DNA of 64,000 bases from Takakia lepidozioides. Taxonomy: Eukaryota; Streptophyta; Takakiopsida; Takakiales; Takakiaceae. Shown one piece after another: positions 31,014-43,953 of this stretch. Position 1 is the first letter of the stretch, and each line of letters starts with the position of its first letter. Made by a program: the position numbers and the translations under genes. The notes beneath the pieces are model-generated. The model was not told where the DNA came from. It worked only from the letters and a program-made list of their open reading frames with translations, and made no database searches. The stretch lies in assembly GCA_030704615.1 (NCBI GenBank), contig CM060734.1, positions 6,820,001 through 6,884,000 of the forward strand. The letters run 5' to 3'.

Positions 31014-31709
31014 CTACTTTGAAGGGACAATGATAAGTAGGGACATTGGGGGTCCCTTCCTGAACACCAGGGGAGAGATGCATGACGCTTTGGGGGTATC
31101 ATCGGTGTTGACTTCAGAGGAGCATTGGAGAGAAAGGCTGGGAAAGGATTTGATTCCTCTGAGAATTTTTGCTATTGTTGAGTGGCTAGCAATGGTGGAA
31201 GATCTCCAAGCAGGGTCATTCCTGATGTTGTCTGGGCACATGAAGGGATCAAACACAGAGATGCAACCTAGATAGTAATCAAAGTGATTAGCAATATCAG
31301 GGAAGTTGTAAAGGTATTGATCTGGTATGAATGGCACAAATACAATTCTGGGCCCCCACAGTTTGCCATTACGGTTGCCCATATTGGATGACCACGAAAA
31401 GATGTTGATGTTGAACCCAATTAGATGTGGATTAAAATTGAGTGCTTGGGCTGCTGCCTGGGATTCAAAAGCAATAAAAAAGAAGCCCCTTCCCTTTGCG
31501 TGGAAAAAATGATGTTTGAGCTCTCCTAGCCCTCCCAAGTGGCGAAGCGCCCAGTCTCGAACTGATTTTCTACTGACCTTTCTTCCGGGAAAGTGTACGA
31601 GGATTCCTCTTTCTTCCAGGGATTCTACCCTCTTCTGCATGTCAGGTACGTGCATGGAGATGAGATCCCAATCGCCATTCATGGCCTCCTGTTTTTCCAC
31701 ATTTTCCAT
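31014..31709 (-). CDS. LINE ORF1 N-terminal part (DUF4283-like), truncated
   Basis: 231 codons from ATG 31709. It shows the same blocks as the ORF1 at 4068-4913: RGILVHFPGRKV, RDWALRHLGG, GRGFFFIAFE, LWGPRIVFVPFIP and VFDPFMCPD. The zinc knuckle expected near the C-terminus is missing; the frame stops at 31014, where the deletion joins ORF2 tail sequence. A further open stretch upstream (31791-32000) may be an N-terminal extension in another frame or LINE 5' leader. Confidence 0.75.
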   Translation of the reverse strand: MENVEKQEAMNGDWDLISMHVPDMQKRVESLEERGILVHFPGRKVSRKSVRDWALRHLGGLGELKHHFFHAKGRGFFFIAFESQAAAQALNFNPHLIGFNINIFSWSSNMGNRNGKLWGPRIVFVPFIPDQYLYNFPDIANHFDYYLGCISVFDPFMCPDNIRNDPAWRSSTIASHSTIAKILRGIKSFPSLSLQCSSEVNTDDTPKASCISPLVFRKGPPMSLLIIVPSK

Positions 31710-32009
31710 GATGAGAAGGCCGTGATCGTCTAGGGGAGTGGTGTCTGCTGCTGGACTGAGATCCGAGGACTGGTGTTCATGAACCAGCCGTCATGAGATC
31801 TGAGAAGAGCGCGTGGGGGATGGTGGTCTCCTGACGATGGATTGACGCGGAGGGATTGCCTGCGCCTGGTGGGCCAGAAAGAAGCGCGTACCCGAGGTTG
31901 GTTGCGGGCGGCTGATCAGTGGAATTCTGGATGGACCTTGACGAGGGCATTTCCAAGAATTGGAAGAGCGACGCATCTGGGAGGCGTTGAAAGGGCCCAT
32001 GTTGAGCTG

Positions 32010-33385
32010 AAAGGGAGAAGGTAGAAAGAAAAGAGTGAGCTTTAGCTGAGTCTGGCGTGCTTAGAAGAGTTTGGAGGTGGACAGAATAAGAGTGCGGGAG
32101 GGGCTTAGATTGAGTGTGATCGATAGGGAGAGCGGGAAAGGATGTCAGGATGGTTCGTCAGCTGAGGGACCCGACCAGGTGGCAGTAACGAAATTATGTG
32201 CCATGAAGTTGACGGCAACTGCAGGCCTTTTGGATTCCCCGATACGGATGAATTGCGCCGCTTACTTGCGTGGAAATTAAGAAGGAGAGGTGGGATGAAG
32301 AGGTGATGATGAGAGTTCTGAAAATGAGGGTGAAATGTGACCGATTTGTTACGGGAAAACAGAATAAAGTGGAGTTTGAGGATGATTATGCTTCCTAGTC
32401 CTGGAATCTGTTTTGGATGTTTGTAAGGGGCTGGCTAGGCGGTCGAGGTAGAGTTTGGAAGGGCTTTTGGGAGAGACGAAGAGACCGTTGGAGGCTCTAT
32501 CTCTCACCGCAAACTGCCACTGTTTGGACATTGGCTCCGTTGGGGAGGCGTCTATATATATATATATTTGGACATAGTGCCGAGGCCGGGCCGGGATCTC
32601 TGACTATGGATGAGTGGCCCCCTTTATGCATCCATCGCGGGCACCGCACGATGAGTTGCGAGAAATCATCCGCGCACGGACGGACTCTGTGAGGCCCGCG
32701 AGACATTAGGCGCGGCACGCGGTTTGCGTGGGTGGGATAAGACCGCGCGGCGCCAGGTTCTAGTCGTGGTTTTGGATCACACACGGTGCACGCTGAAGGG
32801 CTACGGGGTGCGATAACGGGCGCGGGCCGGGCGGTGGATGGGAACGGCGGGCGTTTGGCCCGGGTGGCAGGGTCGGCCATAGCTCGCCTCCGGAGAGCTT
32901 AAGCGAGAAGCAAGGCAAGAAGCAAAGTGGAGAGCAGACTGCAGCAGCCAGGGCTGGAAGCGTTCTACATTGAAATATACCTGAAGGGAGGGCTACGTAA
33001 CAAGCGTTCTAGGACATTTTCTCGCACTCGGCGTGCAATTGAGGGCTCCTGAACTATTTCTAGCGTGCATTGTCGTGCCGCGCCGCAAGAGCGGTTGCGT
33101 TGGCTTTCCTTGTCGAATCAACAAGCGCTTCATCTGTTGTGTCTGGTGGTGTTGAAAATTAATTTGCTTGCTCATATAAGCGTTTTGCGACGCGTTTCCC
33201 ATCAACCATGGCTGTCACTTGTATGTATTAGTCAGTCCCTGCGATTTGACTGCAGTGAACTCGAGATTATGGTTTTTGTTATCTTGTTAGAAGTTTGGTC
33301 TTAGTCACGCGATTCAGAAATATCTTTCTTCCAACCTGTTTTACGCATGTATCTCTGCCTGTTGATGAGATAAATCAATTTGTAC
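32010..33385. other. LINE 5' region, then GC-rich DNA upstream of PEAMT
   Basis: 32010-32400 is probably LINE 5' leader. 32520-32900 is CpG-rich, with a (TA)n run at 32553-32567, and could be the promoter region of the downstream PEAMT gene. ORFs across it are frame artefacts of GC-rich DNA. The transcription start cannot be placed. Confidence 0.4.
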
Positions 33386-33493
33386 ATGCTTGAGTGCAAA
33401 TCATTTCACGTCTTTTTAATGGTCGGGCGCATGATCTGTTTCCGTTGGCTTGATTTCAATCATCTCGCGAGTTTATTGAATCTGCTAACTTGA
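33386..33493 (+). promoter_or_regulatory. Possible upstream ORF of PEAMT (35 codons)
   Basis: ATG at 33386 opens a 35-codon frame ending at TGA 33491-33493, 148 bases before the PEAMT start. Plant PEAMT mRNAs are known to carry a choline-responsive uORF. Nothing here shows that this stretch is in the mRNA, and I cannot claim that the peptide is conserved. Confidence 0.25.
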
Positions 33494-33640
33494 TTAGAAT
33501 GATCTTTCATCTCTTAGCAGCATGTATATAAGTTGGGCAGATTTTTGATTCGGTAGATCCTTTTGCAGATCTTCTTTGAATTCACTTGTGGTGGGCTTGG
33601 TCTGCTTCAACGAATCATTTGATTTGTTTTCCTCTTACCG

Positions 33641-36600
33641 ATGGAAGTACAATCTGTAGTTCCAGATTGTCTACACCATGTTCATCACCATCACGATCTT
33701 GTGCCCCCTGCAGCGGAGCGGATGTTACAGCTGAACTACTGGAAGGAACATTCTGTGGACCCCAGTGTAGAGGCAATGATGCTTGATTCACAGGCTTCCA
33801 AGCTCGACCAAGAAGAGAGACCGGAGGTGTGTCAGTGTTTCTTTGACTGTAGTGGGAGTGTAGTACGGGAGAGTAGTGAAGATGAAATTGGTGTAACACT
33901 CAATTCGAGAACCATTCCTGATGTCTTGGATAACTTGTCATCTCACTTATGGAATGGTTGGATTTCCTCAGATCTTGTCACTGCTGCCTCCCATCAAGGG
34001 AAAGACCATCATTGAGTTAGGGGCAGGCATTGGTCGGTTTACGGGAGAGCTTGCAAAAAGTGCTGGCCATGTGCTGGCCATGGACTTCATGGAGAACGTC
34101 ATTAAGAAAGTATGTGGCTTATTTCAACTTCCTAGCCAGAAATTGTTTCTCTCTCAAATCCTACAGTACAAAGACAGATTTGAACTACGTCCGCAATGTC
34201 AGGAGAAACATGTCCAATGGCGTTCACTTTATACAAGATTCCACATGCATCTTGCTGTGCCGAACTCTTCTCTTATGGACTCTACGAGGGCTTTCGAAAG
34301 ATCTTACCTTAGTACAACGTACACCGGAGGTCTGCTTGTTTAATCACTTAAACAAAGGATTCCATGCATGATGTCACGGTGAGCTGTTTATCACAGATTG
34401 CACATGCACATTGCTGTTCCATATTCTTTTATATGGTATATAGTTGTCTTTTGAAGGATCATTTCCTAGTCCAGTGGACAGGTCTATATGTACTTTGACT
34501 TTCTCAGAGTGTGCACACAGTGTGTGCAGACATCTCATTTGCAAAGGGTTGATTTGTCTCAGCTTGTGTTTCTGTAGAACGAGACAGTAAATGGGCATCA
34601 TCAAAATGTAGAATTCCTATGTGCGGACGTCACATCTCCAGACGTGAAATTTGCCCCAGCTTCAGCTGACATTGTGTTTTCCAATTGGCTGCTCATGTAC
34701 TTGTCCAATGAAGAGGTAAGTTGTGCTCCTTGTTGGCACTCCATGCTCTGTTTGGAAGTCTTAGATGCTCTGGCATTCTGCTGGAAGTTTCTCTCTATCT
34801 GAAACGACCTTCATATGCTTGTATAATTTCCTCCTGGTTTGCTTTGACAGCTTTCCAATTGCTCCTGTTACTTCTCTCTTTACTGGCTTTACTCCAGAAC
34901 TAATCAATTGAATCCCCTTGGCTTCCTGTTGAAGGTGGAAGCACTGGCTGCGAATGTCATTAGCTGGCTGAAACTGGGAGGTTACATCTTTTTCCGTGAG
35001 TCATGCTTCCATCAGTCTGGGGACCACAAGCGGAAAAATAACCCCACTCATTACCGCGAGCCTAGCTTCTATACCAAGGTATGCAGGTCACTGCTACTCT
35101 AAAGTCATCAAAAGCAAATCTAGCTCTTTCATTATGGTTGTGTGTAGAGTTTACATGACACGCCATTTCTTTTCTTCTGTTCCCGTGTGGTCTTTTTCTG
35201 TTCCTGGTTTCATGCATTGTGGCACTGAAAATTGACCCAACATCTGAGACATAGTATGAGAGAGTGTGTTTGCTGTGAATAGTTATGCGTCTGTCATATT
35301 TCCATATACTTCTCTTTGTTATCACTGATAGACTAGTCTTTTCTCAGTGCTTCTAACTGTGCTGTTTTGCCGTATATTATCTGTGAAGTAGTTACTCCTG
35401 TCGAATCTCTCTTGAAATTTACCTCGCCAGTCGTTAGTGACAGCATTTAGATTGGGACACACAGTTGATATGGCTCATAGCTAGGGAAGTAAGTGAACTT
35501 GTCTATCTGTAATTACGTCTTAACATGTTGTTGTCGAGTATTGATGTAATTGGGTACTTTTGATATGTTTTATGCTTTTGCATGTGCCATACACCTGGCA
35601 GTTCTGTAAGTGATCAAGTCCCTCACATGTGCAGTGATGACATGATGAATGTCATTTCTTGACTCTCAGGTATTTGGGCAAACCCATTTTCAGGAAGAAG
35701 ATGGCAGCTATTCCGAGTTCCAACTTATGGGCTGCAAGTGCGTAGGGGCCTACGTGCGTAACAAGAGGAATCAGAATCAGGTTAGTATGTTCATATCTTT
35801 ACTTTCCAGATTGGATGGTTGACTAATATCCATGTATACGGTCTGTACATGGGTAGGGAAAACCAATTCTGCCCGTGAAGATAAAATAGAGATAATGAGC
35901 GTTGATCTTTTCGAACTCATGGAAGTCGGAAGAAAGGTGGTGGAGAGAGGAAGGGACAATTGTTGACAGAATTGTTCCAGGTATGCTGGTTGTGGAAGAA
36001 GGTTACATCAGATGGGCCAGAAGGAAGAACTTTCCAGCAATTTTTGGACACGGTTCAATACACCCAGATGGGTATCTTGCGATATGAGCGCATATTTGGT
36101 GAAGGCTTTGTCAGTACTGGAGGTTTGGGTAGGTATCATCTTCCCGAGGGTTCGGATGGTTCTCATGCTGGAGGTTTAGTCAGAGATCTCCTTACAACTT
36201 CTGCAATTAGACTGCTACACTTTTGAAATGATCCTAAGCTTTGAGCAATAAACATGTAGAGTAGTACTGTGCTGTCATAGCTGGAGATACATCCGTGATC
36301 CTGTAGAATAGAATATATAGAATAACCAGGTGGTTAGGATTTAAGAAACCTTGGGTATTTTGTTTGCAGAGAAGGTAAGGTGAAAAGCAAAGCCCAGAAA
36401 TAACCCTAAAAATTCTAGAGTTGGTTCAGCTTAGTGTTTGCTGACTAGCAGAATGACACAGCTGGGGCTTACCATCTAAGGTGTATGTGATGGCAGAAAG
36501 TACCAAGGAGTTTGTTGGTAAGCTGGAGCTGAAGCCAGGCCAGCGCGTCCTGGACGTGGGTTGTGGGATAGGTGGAGGAGATTTCTACATGGCCGAGCAG

Positions 36601-37993
36601 CTTGAGGCTGAGGTGGTAGGCATTGACCTCTCCATCAACATGATTTCATTTGCCCTCGAGCGCTCAATTGGCCGGAAATGTGCAATCGAGTTTGAAGTGG
36701 CTGATTGCACAAAAAAAACATTTCCCAAGGCATCGTTTGATGTCATCTATAGCCGGGACTCTCTTCTGCACATTCCAGTATACCCCTCAACCTCCCAGCA
36801 GTTAACACATATTCCTCTTGAAGAGAAAAGTTCTTCATAAAGTTATGAGTCTCTTTCTTTCTTTCTTTCTTTCTCGAGAATTAGAAAGGATGTGAGCATG
36901 TCAAAGAACATACAAATGAAGATTGCAATGTTGAAGTCAACTTGGATTAGGAACAAGCGTCTCACCTGATTGGATACTGCTGTTTGTGAGTTGAGCTCTA
37001 TGCAATTCTAGATTTAGTTATTGTAAAGTCATAGACTCTTGTTCAGTGTCATCCAGTGGAAGGAGTATGCCATTGCACAGGTCCTCGTTCGGACAACAAC
37101 AATGATGGATGGTTGTGTGCAGGATAAGTGCACCCTGTTCAAGCGATTTTATAAATGGTTGAAGCCTGGTGGTCAAGTTCTCATCAGTGACTACTGCAAA
37201 GCACCCTCAACTCCATCCCCAGACTTTGCTGCTTACATTGAGCAGCGTGGTTATGACCTGCACACTGTGTCACATTACGGCCAGGTACTCTGGAGCTTGC
37301 AAGCACAGCTTAGACCACAATTAATTTGGTGTTCTGCAGGAAGATGTTACGAGATGCACTTTCAAGGTTTTGAATATCACATCATTGGCCTTGGGTTGTT
37401 GTAACAGATGCTGAGGGAGGCTGGCTTTGTGAAAGTGGTAGCTGAAGATCGTACTGATCAGGTAAGCACTTTCATGATTTGAGCTATAAAAATACAAACA
37501 CGGTTCTTCTTTGTCAAGTGTTTTCAAAATATAACATCTCCTCTACACTGTCACTCCCACGCAAGTTTTCCAATTTGTTTTGGTTTTCTTCTTCTGCACA
37601 CTGAGAATAATGATCTACGACATTCATATAATGAAGTGTTTGTTGACTGCTCGGTCTGATATGACTGGTGCAGTTTGTGGAGGTGTTGAAGAAGGAGTTG
37701 GCTATCACTGAAAAAACTCGGGATCAGTTCATTGAAGAATTTTCAGAGGTAAGGTTTAGTGACATATGGATTTATAATATGCACTTATATTTCAATTGGT
37801 AGAGCACTCTATTACTGCTGTATCGTATACAGTACAAAGATTCATGGTTTGGCTGATGGTGCATGTGCAGGAAGACTACGAGTCCATCGTGACTGGATGG
37901 GAAAACAAGCTGAAGAGGTGTGGGGAGGGTGAGCAAAAATGGGGTCTTTTCCTTGCTTTCAAACCCGGCGCCATCTCCTCCAGTGTATGCTAA
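33641..37993 (+). CDS. PEAMT: Phosphoethanolamine N-methyltransferase (11 exons)
   Basis: Catalyses the three SAM-dependent methylations of phosphoethanolamine to phosphocholine, the cytosolic route to choline and phosphatidylcholine in plants. Exons with GT-AG borders: 33641-33826, 33972-34109, 34578-34715, 34935-35078, 35670-35780, 35981-36128, 36497-36777, 37123-37284, 37408-37461, 37674-37748, 37871-37993; together 519 residues, against roughly 490-500 in land plants. Exon 1 has [20 protein letters not shown]. The first methyltransferase domain has motif [17 protein letters not shown] (exon 2) and the second has [18 protein letters not shown] (exon 7), followed by [14 protein letters not shown] and, at the end, [10 protein letters not shown]. 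Phases agree at all junctions and no stop interrupts the model. The N-terminus is longer and His-rich compared with typical sequences. Exon borders are my reading, not transcript-backed. Confidence 0.92.
36848..36874. repeat. (CTTT)n microsatellite in PEAMT intron 7
   Basis: About six CTTT units just after the donor side of intron 7. Simple repeat without other features. Confidence 0.9.
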
Positions 37994-39290
37994 GCTGCTG
38001 CAAGCATTTGAATGTTTTGTTTGGATAGTGTCGCGGATGAAGCTTGTGTCTTCCTCGCTCCCAATACATTTCAGTGCATGTTGTCCTTTTCATTGGTCAT
38101 TGATTCATTTTACAGGCATCTATATTGCCTTCCAACTTTGTCTAGCAATTGGCAATTTGCTCCTGCCTGTCATTTGATAACCGTGCAGGCAGTGACTTGA
38201 ATGGGTGGAAGGACTGTGTATTATCCTGGTATGACCACCTTTGTTGTTCGAAGTTTCCTTGAGATAAAGGCATCTTTAAAGTGCTTGTGCCATTCAACAC
38301 AGTTTCGTTGTACTACATGTAGGCGGACGAAGGAACACTAGTGTGAAGATCAAGAACAGACCAAGAAAGAAGGAAAATACGAATGTTACAATGCAAATGG
38401 CTTTTGTTCCTGCCTGTCATTGTACAGCCTTGCTCTCCCTGTCCTCTAGGAAGCCTATTGCCATTGGGTGGACTTCATACGGGAGTACATAAATGTCTTG
38501 GTGACTAAATGCCGGCCTTGTGACCCCGTGTCTTTGTTTGCTTTGACCTGAAGCGCTTTGCTTCAGGTAAGGTAGTGCATTGGAACTAGTTGGAGAGTTT
38601 GGGGCCTCTCCCTCTTTAGAATATGCCTACGCGGGCCATTCCCTGCAGCTCCTTGGAGTGTGATCTCTGAATGGTAACAGGTGGACCCCAACCGCTTGGT
38701 GGCAACCCCTCCGCCCAAAGTGGGCAGTTGTATGCTCTGTCTAGCATACTCGGGCACTTGGGCTAGGGTTGGTCCTTGTGCTTAAACTTATAGCCTGCGA
38801 ACTCCACTGATACATTACCTCTCTTAACAATAACAACACTCCCCAGGGTGATTCCTGGGAATATCTAGGCTTTATGTGTAGTTTTTGGGGTGCATCCCAG
38901 GACGATGTGTCCTTTGAAACTACATGCTCCAGCTCAGGCTCGGATTATATGCCTAATGGTTCCATCTCGAGACTTGATAACAGAGGTACTTTGAAGGTTG
39001 CAATGCCCAAAATGGCTACAAAGAGAGTCACATCAATTCAATCTCAAAGAAGTTCGTCCCTTGACTGGCTGGAGAACGGTCTTAGACATTGATGATTCAA
39101 TGAGGCGCTCCAACCAAGGGCAAGGACTTCAACTTGAAAGGTTCTAACCGGATTCATGAATTGGATGAAGTTGATTCCAAGCAGTCAGACAGACAAACTG
39201 ACCCTAAGAGTGCTGAGCTTGAGCATTGTGTGACCGAAGGATTTGGTACTGTGAATGGTTTACTAATGCTTAAAGTTTACACAATCTTTA
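37994..39290. other. PEAMT 3' region and non-coding DNA
   Basis: Begins with probable 3' UTR of PEAMT. I see no gene. A short duplicated feel (CTTTGCTTTGACCTGAAGCG) near 38530 is too weak to call. Confidence 0.5.
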
Positions 39291-39344
39291 CACGGGGTGA
39301 TTGTCCCCCTTTTGTTGAACGTTTGGCCGTCCAAGAGCAACCAT

Positions 39345-39570
39345 AGGCTACCTAGACGACAAACCATTCATATGCAATGGGCTGGCTTGTGGCTGGGCAC
39401 TTCCAATTTCTCAGGGCTGACTAACCAAAGGAAACAAGTCGAAGTGGGACAAGTTCTACGGGCAAATGATATTCATGTTTGTGCTGGGCAAGAGACATGG
39501 GAAACTTCGGACAGACTGGTTGGAGATGTCAAAGGTTATATGTACCCCAATCGTTCCAAAAAAGAAACTA
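39345..39570 (+). pseudogene. LINE ORF2 fragment: N-terminal endonuclease
   Basis: The frame reads NQRKQVEVGQVLRANDIHVC followed by AGQETWE, the start of an APE-type endonuclease with the catalytic QET-W motif. It is about 75 codons long, then loses similarity. This is the opposite half of the endonuclease from that at 16.4 kb, so it is a separate insertion. Confidence 0.65.
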
Positions 39571-40065
39571 AGTTAGCATGCGGGCCCACATGGCTCCATT
39601 GCTGCCATGTGAAAGTGGCAATTGCATGTGGGGCCCATATGGAATGCATGCCAAAGTTGGCTACAAAAGGTTCTTGGCAGAGGTTTTAGAGGTGTGGCGA
39701 GGTCATTTTGCCAAGCTATAGCCAAAGAGGGAGCTTGGGAAGAGATGGAGGGTCTGTTAGGGATCGTGAAGGAGAATGAGATGTCCGAAGTATCAGAGAG
39801 CAGGGAAGCACTACTCTTTTCATGATTAACTACTTGCGACTGGTGGAGTGACCTGGACACTAAATTAGCCTACTTCACATATTGAGTGGAGCCATTGATC
39901 TGATCTATCCTTCGACCGTTACAGATCTAGACATCGTCGATCTTCTTTGACTAAAATACTCAACACCTCCCCCCGAACTTGGAAGCTATTCATCTTTCCA
40001 AGAGAGTATAAAAAAATGTCATTCTAGTTTAGACTACATGCTCTGATTAATGGCAGAATTCGAGT

Positions 40066-40411
40066 AGTCAATTGTGTGTACCAAACCTCCGCTCTTTCAT
40101 CCACAGAAGCCGAATATATGGCCATGACGAGTGGAGCAAAAGAGGTTGTGTGGCTGAGGAGATTGTTTGGAGAAATTCAAGCAATCGACAAACAAGAACC
40201 AACGAAAATCATGGTCGACAATCAAAGTGCAATTAAACTCTCCGAAAACCCAGTTCTTCACGACAAAACCAAGCATATTGCGATCAGACATCATTTTGTC
40301 AGAGAAAAAATTGCAGATGGTGAACTAGAAATGAATCATGTTTCATCTTCTGATCAGCTCGCAGACATCTTGACCAAACCCTTGGGTCGTATTGTGTTCG
40401 AGAACTAAGAG
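40066..40411 (+). pseudogene. Copia RNase H, C-terminal half, inverted
   Basis: Plus-strand frame with ALSSTEAEYMAMTSGAKEVV, VDNQSAIKLSENPV, KHIAIRHHFVRE and ADILTKPLG, the C-terminal half of Ty1/copia RNase H. The N-terminal half of the same domain lies on the minus strand directly adjacent (ends about 40415). The segment has therefore been inverted within the element. Confidence 0.85.
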
Positions 40412-42106
40412 ACGTGGCTGCTTTCTGTTACCCCATGTGATTGGACTCGATCCCAAACAAAACAGATAACCTGTTGCTGATTTGCGATCGTGAATGTCTC
40501 CAGCCCAGCCGGCATCTAAATAGCCCGTGAGTACGCTTTCCTCCCTTGACATAACAAATACCAAAGTCCACCGTACCTTTGATATACCTAAACAAGTGCT
40601 TCACAACATCCAGATGTGGAGTTTGGGGTTGGTTCGAGAACCTACTCACCATAATTACTGCGAAAGAAATGTCTGGTCGGGCTTGTGTCAGGAAATTCAA
40701 TTTCCCTATTATTCGTTGGTACATTTGTGCATCGACTGTGGAAGCCCCCATGTCTGGCATGAGCTTAAGTCCTTGTAGCATAGGTACAGCTGCAGCATTA
40801 CAGTTAGCAAACCCAACTTCTTTCAACATCTGTGCTGCGTATCCTCTCTACATGACAGTAATACCCTTTGACCAAAAAAAGTACTCCAACCCTAATGAGT
40901 GACTCAGCAAACCCAAATCTGTCATCTCAAATCTCTTCTGAATTTCTATTCTAATCCACTGGAGCTTAGTAGCATGGTTATCGGTGAGATAAACATCATC
41001 GACATAAAGAATTAAAAGAACCACCTTGTCACCTTCGCGAAAATAATACAGGTTGCCATCAACGATGTCTTTCTTCAATCCTTGTTTTTGCAAGTATTCA
41101 TCGATCTTAGTATACCATGCACGAGGTGCTTGGCGGTGCAATCCGTACAATGCTTTGCGTAATCTGCATACTTTGCCCTCTTTACCTTTTTCTTCAAACC
41201 CCTCTGGTTGTTGCACAAAAACTTCCTCAGAGAGTTCGCCATTTAGAAAGGCAGTCTTCACGTCAAGATGGTAGATCGACCATCCATTGTGACCAACCAA
41301 TGCAGTGATGGCATGCAAAGTATTATATTGGCAACCGGGGCATAGGTTCCTCAAAGTCCTCCCCTTCACACTGTTGAAATCCACAAGCAACCAAGCGCGC
41401 TTTTAGTTTTGATGTGGTGCCATCCGCATGGGTTTTCAACTTGTAAATCCATTTAGTTGTGATTGGTTTTCGACCAGGGGGCAAATCCTCTAGTGTGCAA
41501 GTTTTGTTCTTATGTATGGAACTAATCTCCTGTTCCATACCTTCAACCCATCCAGGTATTTGGGAAGCTTCAGAAAAACTTGTAGGTTCAGTAATCGCGG
41601 ATTTAGACAACCCCATAACAAAATTATTGAACCGCTTTGGTGGCTTGACAAGGTGGCCAACACGAATGTGAATTTCAGGCTCTATAGGCAACACCTCCTT
41701 CAAATGACCTTGTTCAGACTGATCAGCAAAAGTGAAACATTGACTGAATGACAAGGTGAGCTTTCACTGTCACCTGAGGCGTGACGATCATCACTGCTCG
41801 TAGATTCAGCATGTGTTGAATGGTCAGTGTCATTTTGAGGAGTTTAAGTGCCTTGGTCGAAATAGGGTACGTCAACTTGTTGTTCCGCTTGTTGGTCCTA
41901 TAGTATTGGAGTCTCCGGTAGGTGGCAGAATACAGTTTTACAGGGTCCTGTTCAATCGTTGTTCTGGTTGTAACCGGCATGAAGCTCATGTGATCTTTAG
42001 AAAAAATGACATCTTTTGACACTGTAACTTTGTTTAACTTTGGACAGAAATAGATGATCCCATTCCTTCTCCCACTGCCCCTCCTTCTCTGGGTGCTTGA
42101 ATCCAA
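40412..42106 (-). pseudogene. Ty1/copia pol remnant: integrase tail, RT, RNase H start
   Basis: From right to left: the integrase C-terminal region (FCPKLNKVTVSKDVIFSKD), a linker, RT N-terminal part (EISSIHKNKTCTLEDLPPGR, KWIYKLKTHADG), RT core (WSIYHLDVKTAFLNGELSEE, LLILYVDDVYLT with the YVDD box), and RNase H start (GYLDAGWAGDIHDRKSATGY). The sequence lies in four frames (41723-42106, 41323-41754, 40848-41390, 40428-40829), so at least three frame breaks disable it. No LTR, gag or protease was found; truncated at about 42110. Confidence 0.85.
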
Positions 42107-43953
42107 GACACCCGCTAGGAAGGGCTAGGTTCTCCCTCCTCAAAGCTCAACTTTTAGCTTAAGGGAAAATGGTCATAAAACAATACAAGTCAAATAATTT
42201 CAAAACGTTCAATAAGTTGCCCACAAATCACTTAAGTTCTCCAAGTTCAAAAAGTTCAAACAGGCGCCTTAATCCTATTTAGGAATTTTTCGCCCTCAGA
42301 AATACATAAAAATAATTATAAATAGAAAAATTAGGAAAAATACCTCCCAAGTAAAGAATCTTGAGGGGGATCCAGAGATGCCATTGGCACCCCCAATGGA
42401 ACGTGGGAACCCCCTGGGAACCAAGCTACACTTCTGGGAACATCCGGGAATTGTTCCCCGCCGAGGGGAACGCCACGCCGCCCTGGATGAATGAAATCGC
42501 TGAGACAAGGCACATTCCGCTCATCCGTTAGTGCAGAATCCGCCTGCCTAAAATATAAAATAAGCCCATGGTGGGTCCAAACTTGTTGCAACCTCTTAAT
42601 ACTAGTTTAAGATGGCAAGGGCACTTTTCCCCTTATGGAAAATGTCATCCCCTACCCTTGGGTCTGACACGTTTTGTCATTGTAGCCTAGAATTCCGGAC
42701 AGAGTACTTTTTGTTCACCGCCGTCTCCCGCTGCCATCTCTGAGCTCAGAGGTTTGCTCATGCTCTTCTCTGGTTTGAATGCAAGGCCCCTCCAAGGGCT
42801 CTCTATCCTCAAAAGCTAAGAATTTTCTTACCAACAGATCTCGAAATAAAGCCCTCTTACCCCTTAAAGGAGTCCAAATCAAATGAAATAGTAGAAGGTC
42901 CAGAAGCCCCCCCTTAAAATTCGATCTCTGCTATACCCGCGGGGTAAAAACGCCCCCGCCACATGGCGGGGTCAGGATCCGCGCGAGCCGGGCACCACCG
43001 CGGACCGCAGCGGTTTATGCCAGCGACTGCTGGTCCGCAGACCGAATGTTTACCAGCAGGTAATGACGCCCTTTTTGGCACGCCTCTCTTGTCCCGCGTG
43101 CTGAGGCCACGCGGGCTTGTCCTTTCTTGCAAGTACGACTCAAAGTCAGCGGGCCCGCCTCTCAGCGTCGTGGCGCGTCCCGCGGCTGTTTCCTCGAGCT
43201 CCTGGCTCAAAGGCGCACCACCCGGGACTAACAAGAGCTGCTGGCGGCCCGTGGGGCAGATCCTATGAACCCAAAAGCAAACCCCCAAAAAAACAAACAT
43301 AATCCCTTCCCCCTTTATATTCCAAAGGGCCCCTTGATTGGGGAACTATTGGAGGTTAGTATGGCCTTCCGCGGCCTTTTAGATCCTCATTCCAGCTCTG
43401 CTATAAGCTGCTGAGCTATATATCAGCTTTGCTCCTTGACATAAAAATGAAAAAAATGATTCAATATTTCATTCTATCCACCATAGTGCAAATGGCCTTT
43501 GGGCAAATCATCTCATGGGGTCTTCCCACATCAATTATGAACTCAAGATCACGGTGAATTCGCAATGCACATCACCTCTTCAAGAGGGCTCTTTCTTCAA
43601 TCAACTTTCAATAATCAAGACATCTTGAAAAAATCAACCAATTCACATACATAAATGGCAAAGTGAGGAGTGTGTCAACCTTCCAATGTGCGAGGTGCCT
43701 GGGATGCTCTACTTTTCCTCCAATGAAATAAATAGCAAACTAATTAATCGGTCGTCGCAAGTGCCGTAGACCTTGTAATTCCGTGCCACTGCTGATCTTT
43801 GCCATAAATCACAAAACTTGGTGATAAATTATGATTAGGTACTTCGTACGTGATTGTAAATTCTCAGGTCAATCGGAGTTGAAAACATCTTCCAAACGCC
43901 GTTCTTCGTGGATTCGGCGTATATGAAACTTTGCTGCTTCATTGGAAAATAAT
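42107..43953. other. Non-coding; GC-rich island at 42.9-43.3 kb
   Basis: AT-rich DNA with two GC-rich patches: 42360-42480, with repeated GGGAAC words, and 42930-43270. The long overlapping ORFs in the second patch on both strands are typical of stop-poor GC-rich DNA and show no domain. This may be the 3' LTR region of the minus-strand Ty3 element to the right. Confidence 0.45.

Noticed and set aside
32497-32880. 127-codon minus-strand ORF in GC-rich DNA
   Set aside because: Stop-poor GC-rich sequence upstream of PEAMT; composition like random translation.
42914-43302. Overlapping ORFs at 43 kb on both strands
   Set aside because: GC-rich patch open in several frames, with no recognisable motif.
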